A DNA stretch of 40,668 nucleotides from an uncultured Fibrobacter sp. (GTDB lineage Bacteria > Fibrobacterota > Fibrobacteria > Fibrobacterales > Fibrobacteraceae): the NCBI GenBank assembly GCA_946413655.1, contig CAMKLO010000031.1:1-40668 (forward strand), in the 5' to 3' direction. Shown here in pieces: positions 31,871-40,226 of the stretch. A program made the translations under genes and the position numbers. The notes below the pieces were generated by a model. That model was not told the DNA's origin. It made no database searches and saw only the letters and a list, made by a program, of their open reading frames with translations. Within the stretch, counting starts at the first letter, position 1. Every line of letters begins with the position of its first letter.

Positions 31871-32641
31871 CTAGAACTTGACTTTATAAATTTGCGGCCA
31901 GAGCTTGCCGGTTATCCAAAAGTCCTTGCCATCGTAAGCGATTCCGTTCAACACGTCAATCCCAGAGAATCGTTCACGAATCTCCCCCGCTTTTTTCGAG
32001 AAGTCGATATAGCGGAGCACCTTCCCGCTCGGGAGCTCAATCTCGGCAATCAAGTCCGTCTGCCAGATGTTGGCATACAAAGTATTTCCGACAACTTCAA
32101 GTTCATTCAAAAGCTTTATGGAATAGCGTCCATCGCGGACTTTGATGTTGCCCGATACCGCAAAACCGCCCGGAGCAATTTGCAAAAGTTCATCGGTGCC
32201 GTTGCTCATCAAAAGCTGGTCCTGCCATAGCGTAAGTCCCCAGCCTTCAGTCGGGATGCGGAACTCGCCTTTATATTTAAACGGTTTACGCCCGTAAATA
32301 AACGCCTTGTGCGATTTCCAAGTCAAATAATAGATTTCATCGCCCAGAACCACGGAACCTTCGCCAAAATATCGTTCTTCAAGTCGTGCCGAATCCAAGA
32401 TTTTTCCTTCCAGCGTGCGGCGGTACAAGCCCGATTTTCCGTACAGCCCCGTAGTTTCAATCATCTCCTTGCCATCGAACGACAATCCCTGCGTAAAATG
32501 CGTTGTCTCATGTGGAACGGAATCGAGAATTTCGGGTACAACACGAGGAGCCTCGGCGTGGACAGACGAGAGTGTACAGACGAGAGACGAGAGAACAAAA
32601 GTGAAAAGCGGCGTTTTAAAACATGAATTGAATTTTGACAT
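31871..32641 (-). CDS. Glutaminyl-peptide cyclotransferase (beta-propeller type), exported
   Basis: The ATG 32641 gives MSKFNSCFKTPLFTFVLSSL and a signal peptide ending VHA (about residue 29). The mature part has the family blocks HETTHFTQGLSFDG, ETTGLYGKSGLYRRTL, EGSVVLGDEIYYLTWKSHKA, EGWGLTLWQDQLLMSNGTDEL, LNELEVVGNTLYANIWQTD and NGIAYDGKDFWITGKLWP, all typical of the five-bladed plant/bacterial glutaminyl cyclase. It would turn N-terminal Gln of exported proteins into pyroglutamate. The length, 256 aa, is normal. The signal-peptide codons for LSSLVCTLSSVH come from the GACGAGA repeat (see findings). It is transcribed divergently from the DUF4416 gene. Confidence 0.92.
   Translation of the reverse strand: MSKFNSCFKTPLFTFVLSSLVCTLSSVHAEAPRVVPEILDSVPHETTHFTQGLSFDGKEMIETTGLYGKSGLYRRTLEGKILDSARLEERYFGEGSVVLGDEIYYLTWKSHKAFIYGRKPFKYKGEFRIPTEGWGLTLWQDQLLMSNGTDELLQIAPGGFAVSGNIKVRDGRYSIKLLNELEVVGNTLYANIWQTDLIAEIELPSGKVLRYIDFSKKAGEIRERFSGIDVLNGIAYDGKDFWITGKLWPQIYKVKF
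32559..32596. repeat. GACGAGA repeats inside the glutaminyl cyclase signal-peptide region
   Basis: GACAGACGAGAGTGTACAGA followed by CGAGAGACGAGAGAAC: the same heptad unit as at 7140 and 13301, here within coding sequence. Confidence 0.65.
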
Positions 32642-32692
32642 ATTTAAAAAATACAAAAATTGCATTTTATAGAAATTGCTAAATTTGCGGCC

Positions 32693-33319
32693 ATGGGTGA
32701 AATAAGAACTCCAGCCAAGGTTAAAATTGTCGTAGGCATTCTCGCAAAGGACGCCGATTCTGTAAATGCAGTGCGAAGCGTGCTCAAAGAGCGTTTTGGA
32801 GAAGAAGACTTGAACCTGGAACCGTTCCCCTTCACCTTTACCAATTATTACAAAGAAGAAATCGGCGATGCGCCCGTCCGTGCATTCTTTAGCTACGAGC
32901 AGCTTGTCGAACGCGAAACGATTGTCGATATCAAACTTTGGACCAATGACATCGAGCTTGAAATAGCCCAGGAAAACGGGACACCGGGACTTCGACCGGT
33001 AAATCTCGATCCGGGCTACATGACTCTCGGGCAGTTTTTCTTGGCAACAACCAAGGACCAACGCCAACGCGTCTATATGCAGCGTGGAATTTTCGTGGAA
33101 CCCACCCTCTACTTTCAGGACGGGCATTTCCACGCTTTTGATTGGACATACCGCGATTACCAAAGCGAAAAGTACATCAAGTATTTGGAGCAAGTCCGCG
33201 CCCGCCTCGCCTACCAGCACAGTACGGGAAAACCGTATAGGCTTAGACGAGAGAACGGTCCTACGGGCCTACTGACGAAAGACGAGAGAGGTGCGAGGCT
33301 CGAGGAAAAAATCCCCTAA
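32693..33319 (+). CDS. DUF4416 family protein, 208 aa
   Basis: The ATG 32693 gives MGEIRTPAKVKIVVGILAKD, the usual opening of DUF4416 proteins; an in-frame ATG at 32660 is inside the divergent promoter space. Family blocks include FPFTFTNYYKEEIG, LWTNDIELEIAQ, RPVNLDPGYMTLGQFFLATTKD, RVYMQRGIFVEPTLYF and FDWTYRDYQSEKYIKYLEQVR. The function is unknown. The last 25 or so residues (RRENGPTGLLTKDERGARLEE) are coded by dispersed repeat sequence and extend past the normal family end, so the real conserved protein ends near residue 183. Confidence 0.88.
   Translation: MGEIRTPAKVKIVVGILAKDADSVNAVRSVLKERFGEEDLNLEPFPFTFTNYYKEEIGDAPVRAFFSYEQLVERETIVDIKLWTNDIELEIAQENGTPGLRPVNLDPGYMTLGQFFLATTKDQRQRVYMQRGIFVEPTLYFQDGHFHAFDWTYRDYQSEKYIKYLEQVRARLAYQHSTGKPYRLRRENGPTGLLTKDERGARLEEKIP
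33243..33296. repeat. GACGAGA/GACGAAA repeats at the 3' end of the DUF4416 gene
   Basis: TTAGACGAGAGAACGG and TGACGAAAGACGAGAGAGG, followed at 33318-33347 by CTAACCAC repeats. They supply the last codons of the DUF4416 gene. Confidence 0.6.
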
Positions 33320-33354
33320 CCACAGCTTACTAACCACTAACCACTCACTCCCCC

Positions 33355-33726
33355 ATGAAAGCCGGAATCATTACAGTAATCCTCCTCATCATCAGTAACG
33401 TATTCATGACCGCCGCCTGGTACGGCAACCTCAAACTCAAGGAAATGCACATCAGCACCGACTGGCCGCTCATCCTCGTGATTCTTGCGTCATGGGGCGT
33501 CGCTCTTATCGAATATTTCTTCATGATTCCCGCCAACACCATCGGCAGCAAAATCAACGGCGGCCCCTTCAGCCTGATGCAGTTGAAAGTTATCCAAGAA
33601 GCAATTTCGCTGACCGTCTTTACCGTTATCGCGGTAACGGTATTCAATAACGAAGCATTGCAGTGGAATCACATTGTCGCTTTTGTGCTGATTATTGCGG
33701 CTGTTTTCTTTGCGTTCTTGAAATAA
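33355..33726 (+). CDS. DUF486 (DMT-family) small membrane protein, 123 aa
   Basis: Four hydrophobic segments: IITVILLIISNVFMTAAWYG, WPLILVILASWGVALIEYF, LTVFTVIAVTVF and HIVAFVLIIAAVFFAFL. Family marks are WYGNLK, YFFMIPANTIGS and FSLMQLKVIQEAISL, all typical of DUF486. The substrate is unknown. The gene follows DUF4416 at 35 bases across the repeat block. It converges on the FN3-repeat gene, sharing a bidirectional terminator. Confidence 0.92.
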   Translation: MKAGIITVILLIISNVFMTAAWYGNLKLKEMHISTDWPLILVILASWGVALIEYFFMIPANTIGSKINGGPFSLMQLKVIQEAISLTVFTVIAVTVFNNEALQWNHIVAFVLIIAAVFFAFLK

Positions 33727-33748
33727 AAGGCTATTGCACATAATGCAA

Positions 33749-33780
33749 AGACGCCACCGCAAAAAAGCAGTGGCGTTTTA
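33749..33780. terminator. Bidirectional terminator between DUF486 and the FN3-repeat gene
   Basis: ACGCCACCGC, loop AAAAAA, GCAGTGGCGT (one mismatch) followed on the plus strand by TTTTA. It lies between the converging stops at 33726 and 33805. Confidence 0.8.
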
Positions 33781-33804
33781 CATTTGCAGTAAATCCGATT
33801 CCCT

Positions 33805-36800
33805 CTATTTGGGACTGCAGAGTTTATCTGCTCCGCTAATATCGCTTATATTGTACGGTCTTGTCCATTCGCTCCAATCAGTTTCGCCGTTCTTGTCTCT
33901 CCAGACTATGCGAATCTGCACATAGTATCCACAGATATCACGAATATGCCCCTCAATACAATGAGACATCGCCTCTTCTGCCGCCATTAACGCACTCCAT
34001 TCAGCATCGTCCGTAGATTCATCGAAAAGTTTCGAATGATTTGCTGGCTTATAATTGTAATTAGCAGCACAAGAAGATAGAACCGACTTTGTTTTGGCCG
34101 CATCGGCATAGTCAGATTCATCAACACTCTTCGTAATAGACGGTTCTTCATATGGGAATGCTTCAATCCAGTAACAGCTGTCGCACAGATCAGAATGTTT
34201 CTTTCCTTCACATGAACCCTTGTAATAGTTATAGTGTTCCAAAGAAGTAAACCAACGGGCTTCGTAATAAACAGTATCCGTATACTCCGATTCAAAGATA
34301 TACTTACTAATTAAATTTTCCGTTATGGTATATGTAGCCCTTGCACTGATAAACGTGAGATCTTCTTTAGTTGAAGTATCCTTGTCCGTTTCATAAGCTG
34401 TTGTATAGCCCAATATAATCTTCTGTGAAGGCACCGGCACATTGAGCGCCATGTAATCGCGATACGGAATTTCCGGCGTCAGCTGAATTGTTTCGGTAAA
34501 CGCAGAGGTGTCCCCGTCGTTGACGACGGCCATGCGGTAATAAGTTTCAATCTTATCGCGACCTTGGATATAATAATTACGAACATTACCATCAATCTTC
34601 GTGTCTATATCTGTCCATTTGAAGTCTTCTAGTTTAGAACTCTGGATGATAAACTTCCTATTTACATTTTCAACGTTGTTTTCATACTTCCAGTTGAGTT
34701 CCCATACACTCGGCGCAATACGGGATATTGTAAGATTCGTTGGTGGAGTTGTCAAATCCTCGCTTTCTCCTTTTTTAGGAACTTCAATAACATTAGAGAA
34801 TTGGCTAGTGCCCTTATCATCCTTGGCAGCGACTCTCACATAGTATTTTTCAGTTTCAGCAGATAGCTTGAAGAATAACACATCCTCTTTGACGGTAGCA
34901 TTAATGTTCTCCCAAGACTTACCATTGGCAATAACAAGTTTTTGCAAGACGAACCCCTTTGCAGGACGTTTTGCAACATTGGTATATTCCCAAGAAAGTA
35001 GGTATTCATTATTACCCAAAGACTTTAGACTCAAGTTTACAGGAATCGCCAAATCAAGCTCTTGGCCCTCAACCTTTGTTGTATCAGGAGCAGGAATTTT
35101 AATTTCGTAGGAATATTCTGAAATGCCTTTGGCATCCTTTGCTGCTACCCGGACGAATTTACCACCATGTTTGGTTGCATCTATGTTGTACAAACGAACG
35201 CCTTTATTGGTTGAATCCAATACAATCCAAGACGGATTAGCGGCACTCAAGTCAAGAATTTGCAGCTTAAATCCATTTTCAGGACGATTCTTATTGTCAG
35301 TATAACTCCAAGAAAGTTGGTATTTGTTAACACCAACGGAATCGGCTTTCAAATCCGTTGGAACAGACAAATCAACGCTTGTATTGGAACCGGCACTGTC
35401 AGAAATGCTGGGAATCGTTATTTCTGCAGAATATTCCGAAAAGCCTTTGTCATCTTTTGCTGCTACATGAATGATGAGGCCACCTTTCTTAGTTGCATCA
35501 AATTTATAAACGTGAACACCTTTGTTGGTAGTTCCTTCGTCAGTCCATTTTGGGGATGCTGCATTAAAGTCTAAACTTTGAAGTTTGAATCCATTTTCGG
35601 GACGTTTTTCGTTATTAGTATAGTTCCAGGAAAGCAAATATTCATTGTTGCCCAGCTCTTTAAGAGTCAAGTCAAAAGGAACAGCAAGATTAATTTCTTG
35701 ACCTTCGACTTTAGTCGTATCCGCTTTGGGAACTTGTATTTCAGAGGAATATGTTGAAGTTCCCTTAGAATCTTTAGCTGCAACACGAAGATAGTTGCCC
35801 CCCCACTTTTTGGCATCAATAATGATTCGGTTTACACCCTTGTTTGTGGAGTCAATTACAGCCCATGCCGGTTTTTCAGCTGTTACATTGAGACTCTGGA
35901 TTTTAAATCCATTTTCGGGGCGGTTTTTGTTGTCTGTGTAACTCCAAGAGAGTTGGTACTTATTGGCACCAATGGAGTCCAATTTTAAGCCGGTTGGAAT
36001 TGCTAAATCCATGTCAATGTCGGATGAAGAACTCGTGCTATCCACTACGCGAGGGATGGTGATTTCTTCGGAATACTCGGAAACACCCTTGTCATCCTTG
36101 GCAGCGACATGGAAAAGCAAACCGCCCTTCTTATTCCCGTCGATTTTAACGACGTGAACACCCTTATTGGCGCTTCCATCGTCGGCCCACTTGGGGCTCT
36201 TATCATTGAGGTTTAAGCTTTGGAGCTTGAATCCCTGTTCTGGGCGATTTTCATTGTTGGTGTAGCTCCAGGAAAGCTGCCACATGTTATCACCGATGTT
36301 TTCAAGTTTGAGGTTTGTCGGTACAGCAAGATCGGCGCTTGTAGTAGAGTTTGCTCCAGTTTTAGTAACTTCGACCATGTCCGTAGCTTTAGAAACTCCG
36401 CAATCATCCATTGCGGATACACGGTAATATTTACCTGCTTTGGATTCGCCGCTCAAATTATACATCACAACGGCTTCATTGGTGGTGCCAACAGTTTTCC
36501 AGTTTGGCACAGAATCCGACATGTCAAGAGATTCGATAACGAAACCAGTTTCGGGGCGTTCGTCATTAGCTGAATAATCCCAAATAAGAATCCACTTGTC
36601 ATCGCCGTTCTTGACAACTTCCAAATTTGTTGGGACGGCCAAGCTTGCGGTCACGGATTTACAAGATGCACTTTTTTTGGAGGATGATGACTTGCCGGAA
36701 TCTTTCTCCGTAAAAGAATAACCGATATCGTCGTCATCATCTGCGGAAGACGAGGATGAACTCGAACAGGCACTAAGGCCAATGACCAAGAATGCTGAAA

Positions 36801-36831
36801 TTCCCAGATTCCAAAATAAGTGTTTATTCAT
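33805..36831 (-). CDS. FN3-like repeat lipoprotein, 1008 aa
   Basis: The ATG 36831 (MNKHLFWNLGISAFLVIGLS) has GGAG seven bases before it; lipobox LSAC is followed by SSSSSSADDDDD. Seven repeats of about 100 residues follow, each starting L(A/S/T)(V/I)P.(N/D)L and carrying SW.Y(T/S)(N/D)N..RP..GF..QSL, then HVAAKDDKG.S.YS. These are fibronectin type III-like. Repeats 3-4 and 5-6 are most alike and share TTKVEGQE linkers. The last 200 residues form a Cys-containing domain with CEGKKHSDLCDSCYW and IRDICGYYVQIRIVWRD. It is probably a surface-anchored binding or spacer protein, possibly related to fibre adhesion (inference). Confidence 0.88.
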   Translation of the reverse strand: MNKHLFWNLGISAFLVIGLSACSSSSSSSADDDDDIGYSFTEKDSGKSSSSKKSASCKSVTASLAVPTNLEVVKNGDDKWILIWDYSANDERPETGFVIESLDMSDSVPNWKTVGTTNEAVVMYNLSGESKAGKYYRVSAMDDCGVSKATDMVEVTKTGANSTTSADLAVPTNLKLENIGDNMWQLSWSYTNNENRPEQGFKLQSLNLNDKSPKWADDGSANKGVHVVKIDGNKKGGLLFHVAAKDDKGVSEYSEEITIPRVVDSTSSSSDIDMDLAIPTGLKLDSIGANKYQLSWSYTDNKNRPENGFKIQSLNVTAEKPAWAVIDSTNKGVNRIIIDAKKWGGNYLRVAAKDSKGTSTYSSEIQVPKADTTKVEGQEINLAVPFDLTLKELGNNEYLLSWNYTNNEKRPENGFKLQSLDFNAASPKWTDEGTTNKGVHVYKFDATKKGGLIIHVAAKDDKGFSEYSAEITIPSISDSAGSNTSVDLSVPTDLKADSVGVNKYQLSWSYTDNKNRPENGFKLQILDLSAANPSWIVLDSTNKGVRLYNIDATKHGGKFVRVAAKDAKGISEYSYEIKIPAPDTTKVEGQELDLAIPVNLSLKSLGNNEYLLSWEYTNVAKRPAKGFVLQKLVIANGKSWENINATVKEDVLFFKLSAETEKYYVRVAAKDDKGTSQFSNVIEVPKKGESEDLTTPPTNLTISRIAPSVWELNWKYENNVENVNRKFIIQSSKLEDFKWTDIDTKIDGNVRNYYIQGRDKIETYYRMAVVNDGDTSAFTETIQLTPEIPYRDYMALNVPVPSQKIILGYTTAYETDKDTSTKEDLTFISARATYTITENLISKYIFESEYTDTVYYEARWFTSLEHYNYYKGSCEGKKHSDLCDSCYWIEAFPYEEPSITKSVDESDYADAAKTKSVLSSCAANYNYKPANHSKLFDESTDDAEWSALMAAEEAMSHCIEGHIRDICGYYVQIRIVWRDKNGETDWSEWTRPYNISDISGADKLCSPK

Positions 36832-36942
36832 ATTTACTCCATTGGAAAATTTTCTTTTACAACAGAATATATCTTTTTTATTACAAAAAAGATAAAAAAC
36901 ATCCATTTTACTCTTAAAAATCTGCAAAGTGTGCAAAAACAC

Positions 36943-36975
36943 ACAAAAAACGGGCTTTTTTCACAAAAGCCCGTT
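36943..36975 (-). terminator. Terminator of the GH43 gene
   Basis: AACGGGCTTTT, a five-base loop and AAAAGCCCGTT form a perfect 11-bp stem, followed by TTTTTTG on the minus strand, 40 bases after the stop at 37015. Confidence 0.9.
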
Positions 36976-37014
36976 ATTAAAAATAAACCTAGTACAATTG
37001 AGTTTCAGGTTCGT

Positions 37015-39003
37015 TTAGTAACGAATTGGTAACATTTGACCTGCAGAATGCACAAAATATGCGCCATGAGGTAAGCCCGACATGCGAAATTCGCGTCCGT
37101 AACCATGCTTGACGGCAACACCGTTGGCATCGAAAAGCGTCCATTTTTCTTCGGAAGCCAGACGAACTAGGCTATTTTCGCGATCAAACGTAATGCTTTG
37201 ACGGAGCGTTTCTAATGATGTGCGACCATCCATATGACGAATCGTCGTACGTGTCGTATCTACACCTTCGTCGAACTTGATGTTGCCGAGAAGCGTTTCG
37301 CCGCCGAGGCCTTCCGCCGTCAGGTAGAAGTCCTGCACGCCCTTGAGTTCCGGCATGTTGGAGCAGCGCACGTCAATCCACTTGCTCGCATCGCCCGCCG
37401 AGGGCAAATCGCACTTGGAAATCACGTCGCCCTTCTTGCTTTCCTTGCGCAAGTTCAACACGCCACCGGCAGCATTCTTCACCTGAACGCTCACACCAGC
37501 ACCCACGATGGAATCCGTAATCACGTTCTCGAAAATCGCGTAGCCGCCATCCTTGATGGCGAACTCGTCCTTGTCCGTCAAGCGCACACGGATACCGTTA
37601 TCGAAGCCGTTCGCCGGAATCGTATCGCGGATGATGCGCAAGAAGTCGAGACGATCGAGTTCTGCATAATGCTTGCCCTTCGTCACTTCGACAAAGTTCG
37701 AACCGCGCTTGAGTTTCGTCGGGATATAGACGACGGACTTCTCGGGGAATTCGCTCCATGCGCCCGTCAGCGGCAGCTCGATTTCCTGCTTCTTGCCGTT
37801 GATGTTCACGAAATGTGAGCTCCCGTTTGCCCCATTTTCGGTCCAGTTATTGTCGTAGCGGTAACGGATAAGGTAATCACCCGCCTGCGGGATAATCATC
37901 GGCAAACGAATCTTGCTATCGTCATAGTTGATGTAGGCGCAAAACTCGCCGTTAGACGCCTTGGAACTGCTCGAAATATCCACATGCGTGAGAATTCCGT
38001 GTTCCGCCTCGGCACTCAGGTAACGCCCGAGGAACGGTTGCCCCAGTTCCGGCCAATTATCATCAGTATAAACTATATCGCGAACTTGTATGTAAGAATT
38101 TCCTTTGTCGTTCTTGTCGTAATAGTGGTTCACAAAGCGCTGACGGTTCACGTCCTGGAACGCCTCGCCGCCCGCAGGCCCGTAGTAGCGCCCGTAACGG
38201 CTCAACAGAATCGTGCCGCCGCCATCCAGCAGCCTCTTGCCCGACTTGTCGACATAGCCGCTCGTAATCGACTTGGAGCGCCCCACCGTCGTCTTGTAAG
38301 AATTGTTCTCGAGGTCCGCACCCTTCTTGCAGCAGTTGTCCCACGCCGTAAACAGATAGTAATAGCCATTATGCTCAATGAGGCTTGCGCCCTCGATGCC
38401 CGAGCCGCCGCGGTTCGCGATGTTGATCATCTTAGCGCCGCTTTTCACCTTGCCCGTCTTTTCGTCGAGTTCAAGAATGTGGATGCCCGTGCCCCACGAA
38501 CCGAACGCCATCCAGACCTTGCCATCGTTGTCCTTCAGCACCGCCGCGTCAATCGCGTTGTACGAATCGCTCTTGACCGTGTGAATCACCTCGCCCATGT
38601 CCGTCCAGCCGTAGCCGGGTTTGGTCGGGTCGATTTCCTTGCTCGCCATGAAGCCCATGCCCGACGAGCGGATGCCCATCTCGGAACCGCAATAGTACAT
38701 GCGGTATTCCCCGCCGATGTAATGAATATCCGGCGCCCAGATGTCAATCATGTTCGGCGCGTACTTGTAGAGCCACTGCGAAAACTTCGGCATGGCCTGT
38801 TCGCCGTTCTTCCAGTTCAACGCGTCTTCGGAAAACTGCATCAGCATGTGGTTATCCGTCGTCGCGAGCGCATAGCCATCCTCGTAACGGATGATGTCCG
38901 GGTCATGCCCCGCCCAGCGGTGTTCCTTGGCGTACCAATCGGCCGCAAAAACCTGCCCCGCCAGCAGTGCAGAAAATACAAAAAACACGTTGAATCTTTT
39001 CAT
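37015..39003 (-). CDS. Glycoside hydrolase family 43 enzyme (arabinanase-like) with CBM-like domains, exported
   Basis: The signal peptide covers residues 1-20 (AGQVFA). A five-bladed GH43 domain (about 21-320) has the base Asp in GHDPDIIRY, the pKa Asp in SYNAIDAAVLKD and the acid Glu in GSGIEGASLIEHNGYYY. WAPDIHYIGGEYRMYYCGS supports an arabinan endo-1,5-alpha-L-arabinosidase-like type. Residues about 330-455 look like a CBM35/CBM6 module (YLIRYRYDNNW, FVEVTKGKHYAELDRLDFLRI), and 475-590 like a second CBM6-type module (WIDVRCSNMPELKGVQDFYL). The end (WTLFDANGVAVKHGYG, GAYFVHSAGQ) is a sorting-tail-like segment as in GH8. It has its own promoter and terminator. Confidence 0.9.
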   Translation of the reverse strand: MKRFNVFFVFSALLAGQVFAADWYAKEHRWAGHDPDIIRYEDGYALATTDNHMLMQFSEDALNWKNGEQAMPKFSQWLYKYAPNMIDIWAPDIHYIGGEYRMYYCGSEMGIRSSGMGFMASKEIDPTKPGYGWTDMGEVIHTVKSDSYNAIDAAVLKDNDGKVWMAFGSWGTGIHILELDEKTGKVKSGAKMINIANRGGSGIEGASLIEHNGYYYLFTAWDNCCKKGADLENNSYKTTVGRSKSITSGYVDKSGKRLLDGGGTILLSRYGRYYGPAGGEAFQDVNRQRFVNHYYDKNDKGNSYIQVRDIVYTDDNWPELGQPFLGRYLSAEAEHGILTHVDISSSSKASNGEFCAYINYDDSKIRLPMIIPQAGDYLIRYRYDNNWTENGANGSSHFVNINGKKQEIELPLTGAWSEFPEKSVVYIPTKLKRGSNFVEVTKGKHYAELDRLDFLRIIRDTIPANGFDNGIRVRLTDKDEFAIKDGGYAIFENVITDSIVGAGVSVQVKNAAGGVLNLRKESKKGDVISKCDLPSAGDASKWIDVRCSNMPELKGVQDFYLTAEGLGGETLLGNIKFDEGVDTTRTTIRHMDGRTSLETLRQSITFDRENSLVRLASEEKWTLFDANGVAVKHGYGREFRMSGLPHGAYFVHSAGQMLPIRY

Positions 39004-39038
39004 AACGCCTCACTTTTCCACACTGCCAAACTAGATTA

Positions 39039-39067
39039 AATATATACTTTTCCTAAGATAGATTCAA
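39039..39067 (-). promoter_or_regulatory. Promoter of the GH43 gene
   Basis: Minus-strand TTGAAT (39067-39062), 17 bases, TATATT (39044-39039), about 36 bases before the ATG. It is the clearest match to the window-wide pattern on this strand. Confidence 0.65.
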
Positions 39068-39069
39068 TC

Positions 39070-40071
39070 TTATTTATTCCTTCTGCTGTTTTTGAACAAT
39101 TTTTTTGCAGAGGCTTTGCGCAGTTCATTGCATTTATGCTCAGCTTCCTCGTAAGAAAGTGTGGGGGGCATAAAGCTTTCAAACGTTTTTTCAATCGTCA
39201 CGGCATCGTAAACATGGGAAAATTGAGCATGCAGGAAAGAAAGACGCCGACGTGTTTTCCGCTTGTAATCTTTGAGCACGACAGAAGACCCATAGCCATC
39301 AAGAAACATATCTATGGCAAATTCCTGGCTGTATTCTTCAACAGATTTTTTCAACTTTCGGACGACCGCCGATTTTTCTGAATCCAGCAAAATCCACTGG
39401 TCAATCGAAGCGCCACCGAGTTGGCTTTTCAATTTTCGTTCAGCATCACTAAAGTCGGTTTTGTCACACATGTCATAAATAAACTTGAAAAACACGGAAT
39501 CATTTTTTTCGCGGAAGGAGACTGTTTTGGAACCGTACCCCCAAACGGCAGATTCAAACATAATCATTTCGTAAGCCGCCCCCTGGGAAGTCGCCAAGTC
39601 ATCTTGTTTCAAAGGTCCATCAAATATTTCGGCGTAAGGACGAGCCATAACAATCCAGAAGGAGATGATAAAAATAAAGAGTGGAACAATCACAACAAGG
39701 GGAACACACAACCGATGCCAGATTTTTTTCGCACTGAACGCCCGACCAAAAAATCCACAAGCCATAAAAGAGAAGATATAGGACAATATTACTGCAAATA
39801 ACAATGCAAACGAGAAAACGTTTTCAAAAACATTATCCTCGATTTTATAGACCACGAAAACATAACCGCCCACAAGAGCACAAAAAAGCGCAATCCATAG
39901 GCCAAGCCAAAGTTTTTTAAAGCGAAATTTTTTATAAAACAAAGCAAACAAGAAACTCAGCAAATGCGGCAAAGCAATCAAGAATACAAGGAGAAAAGTT
40001 AGCAACAATGTCGCAGGATGTTTGAAATCATCAAGCAAAATGTCAAACAATTGCCAAAGGAAATTTATCAT
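39070..40071 (-). CDS. Membrane protein of unknown function, 333 aa
   Basis: The ATG 40071 (MINFLWQLFDILLDDF) is chosen over an upstream TTG at 40080. Four membrane segments lie in the first 145 residues (TLLLTFLLVFLIALPHLLSF, LWLGLWIALFCALVGGYVFV, FSFALLFAVILSYIFSFMAC, LVVIVPLFIFIISFWIVM). A soluble, charged C-terminal domain of about 185 residues follows and ends in a very basic stretch (KKLFKNSRRNK). No family is recognised. The gene is transcribed in the same direction as GH43, but GH43 has its own promoter. Confidence 0.75.
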   Translation of the reverse strand: MINFLWQLFDILLDDFKHPATLLLTFLLVFLIALPHLLSFLFALFYKKFRFKKLWLGLWIALFCALVGGYVFVVYKIEDNVFENVFSFALLFAVILSYIFSFMACGFFGRAFSAKKIWHRLCVPLVVIVPLFIFIISFWIVMARPYAEIFDGPLKQDDLATSQGAAYEMIMFESAVWGYGSKTVSFREKNDSVFFKFIYDMCDKTDFSDAERKLKSQLGGASIDQWILLDSEKSAVVRKLKKSVEEYSQEFAIDMFLDGYGSSVVLKDYKRKTRRRLSFLHAQFSHVYDAVTIEKTFESFMPPTLSYEEAEHKCNELRKASAKKLFKNSRRNK

Positions 40072-40173
40072 ATAATTCAATATATAATTTTTTGATCATC
40101 AGAAATCCTTAGAACATCACCCGATACGGAATTTGCTTGTCAAATCATCGGTCCTTGAGGTCACCGCAACCTA

Positions 40174-40202
40174 TTGACAAACATTTTTTAATTATATATA
40201 TT
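40174..40202 (+). promoter_or_regulatory. Promoter of the AbiEi-like gene
   Basis: TTGACA (40174-40179), 17 bases, TATATT (40197-40202), about 25 bases before the ATG at 40227. It is a consensus -35 with a near-consensus -10. GAGGTG sits seven to ten bases before the ATG. Confidence 0.75.
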
Positions 40203-40226
40203 AAATTTCGTTAATTGAGGTGCAAG

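Noticed and set aside
37984..39039. 351-codon plus-strand frame opposite GH43
   Set aside because: Shadow of the GH43 gene with an Arg/Val/His-rich sequence and no recognisable fold.
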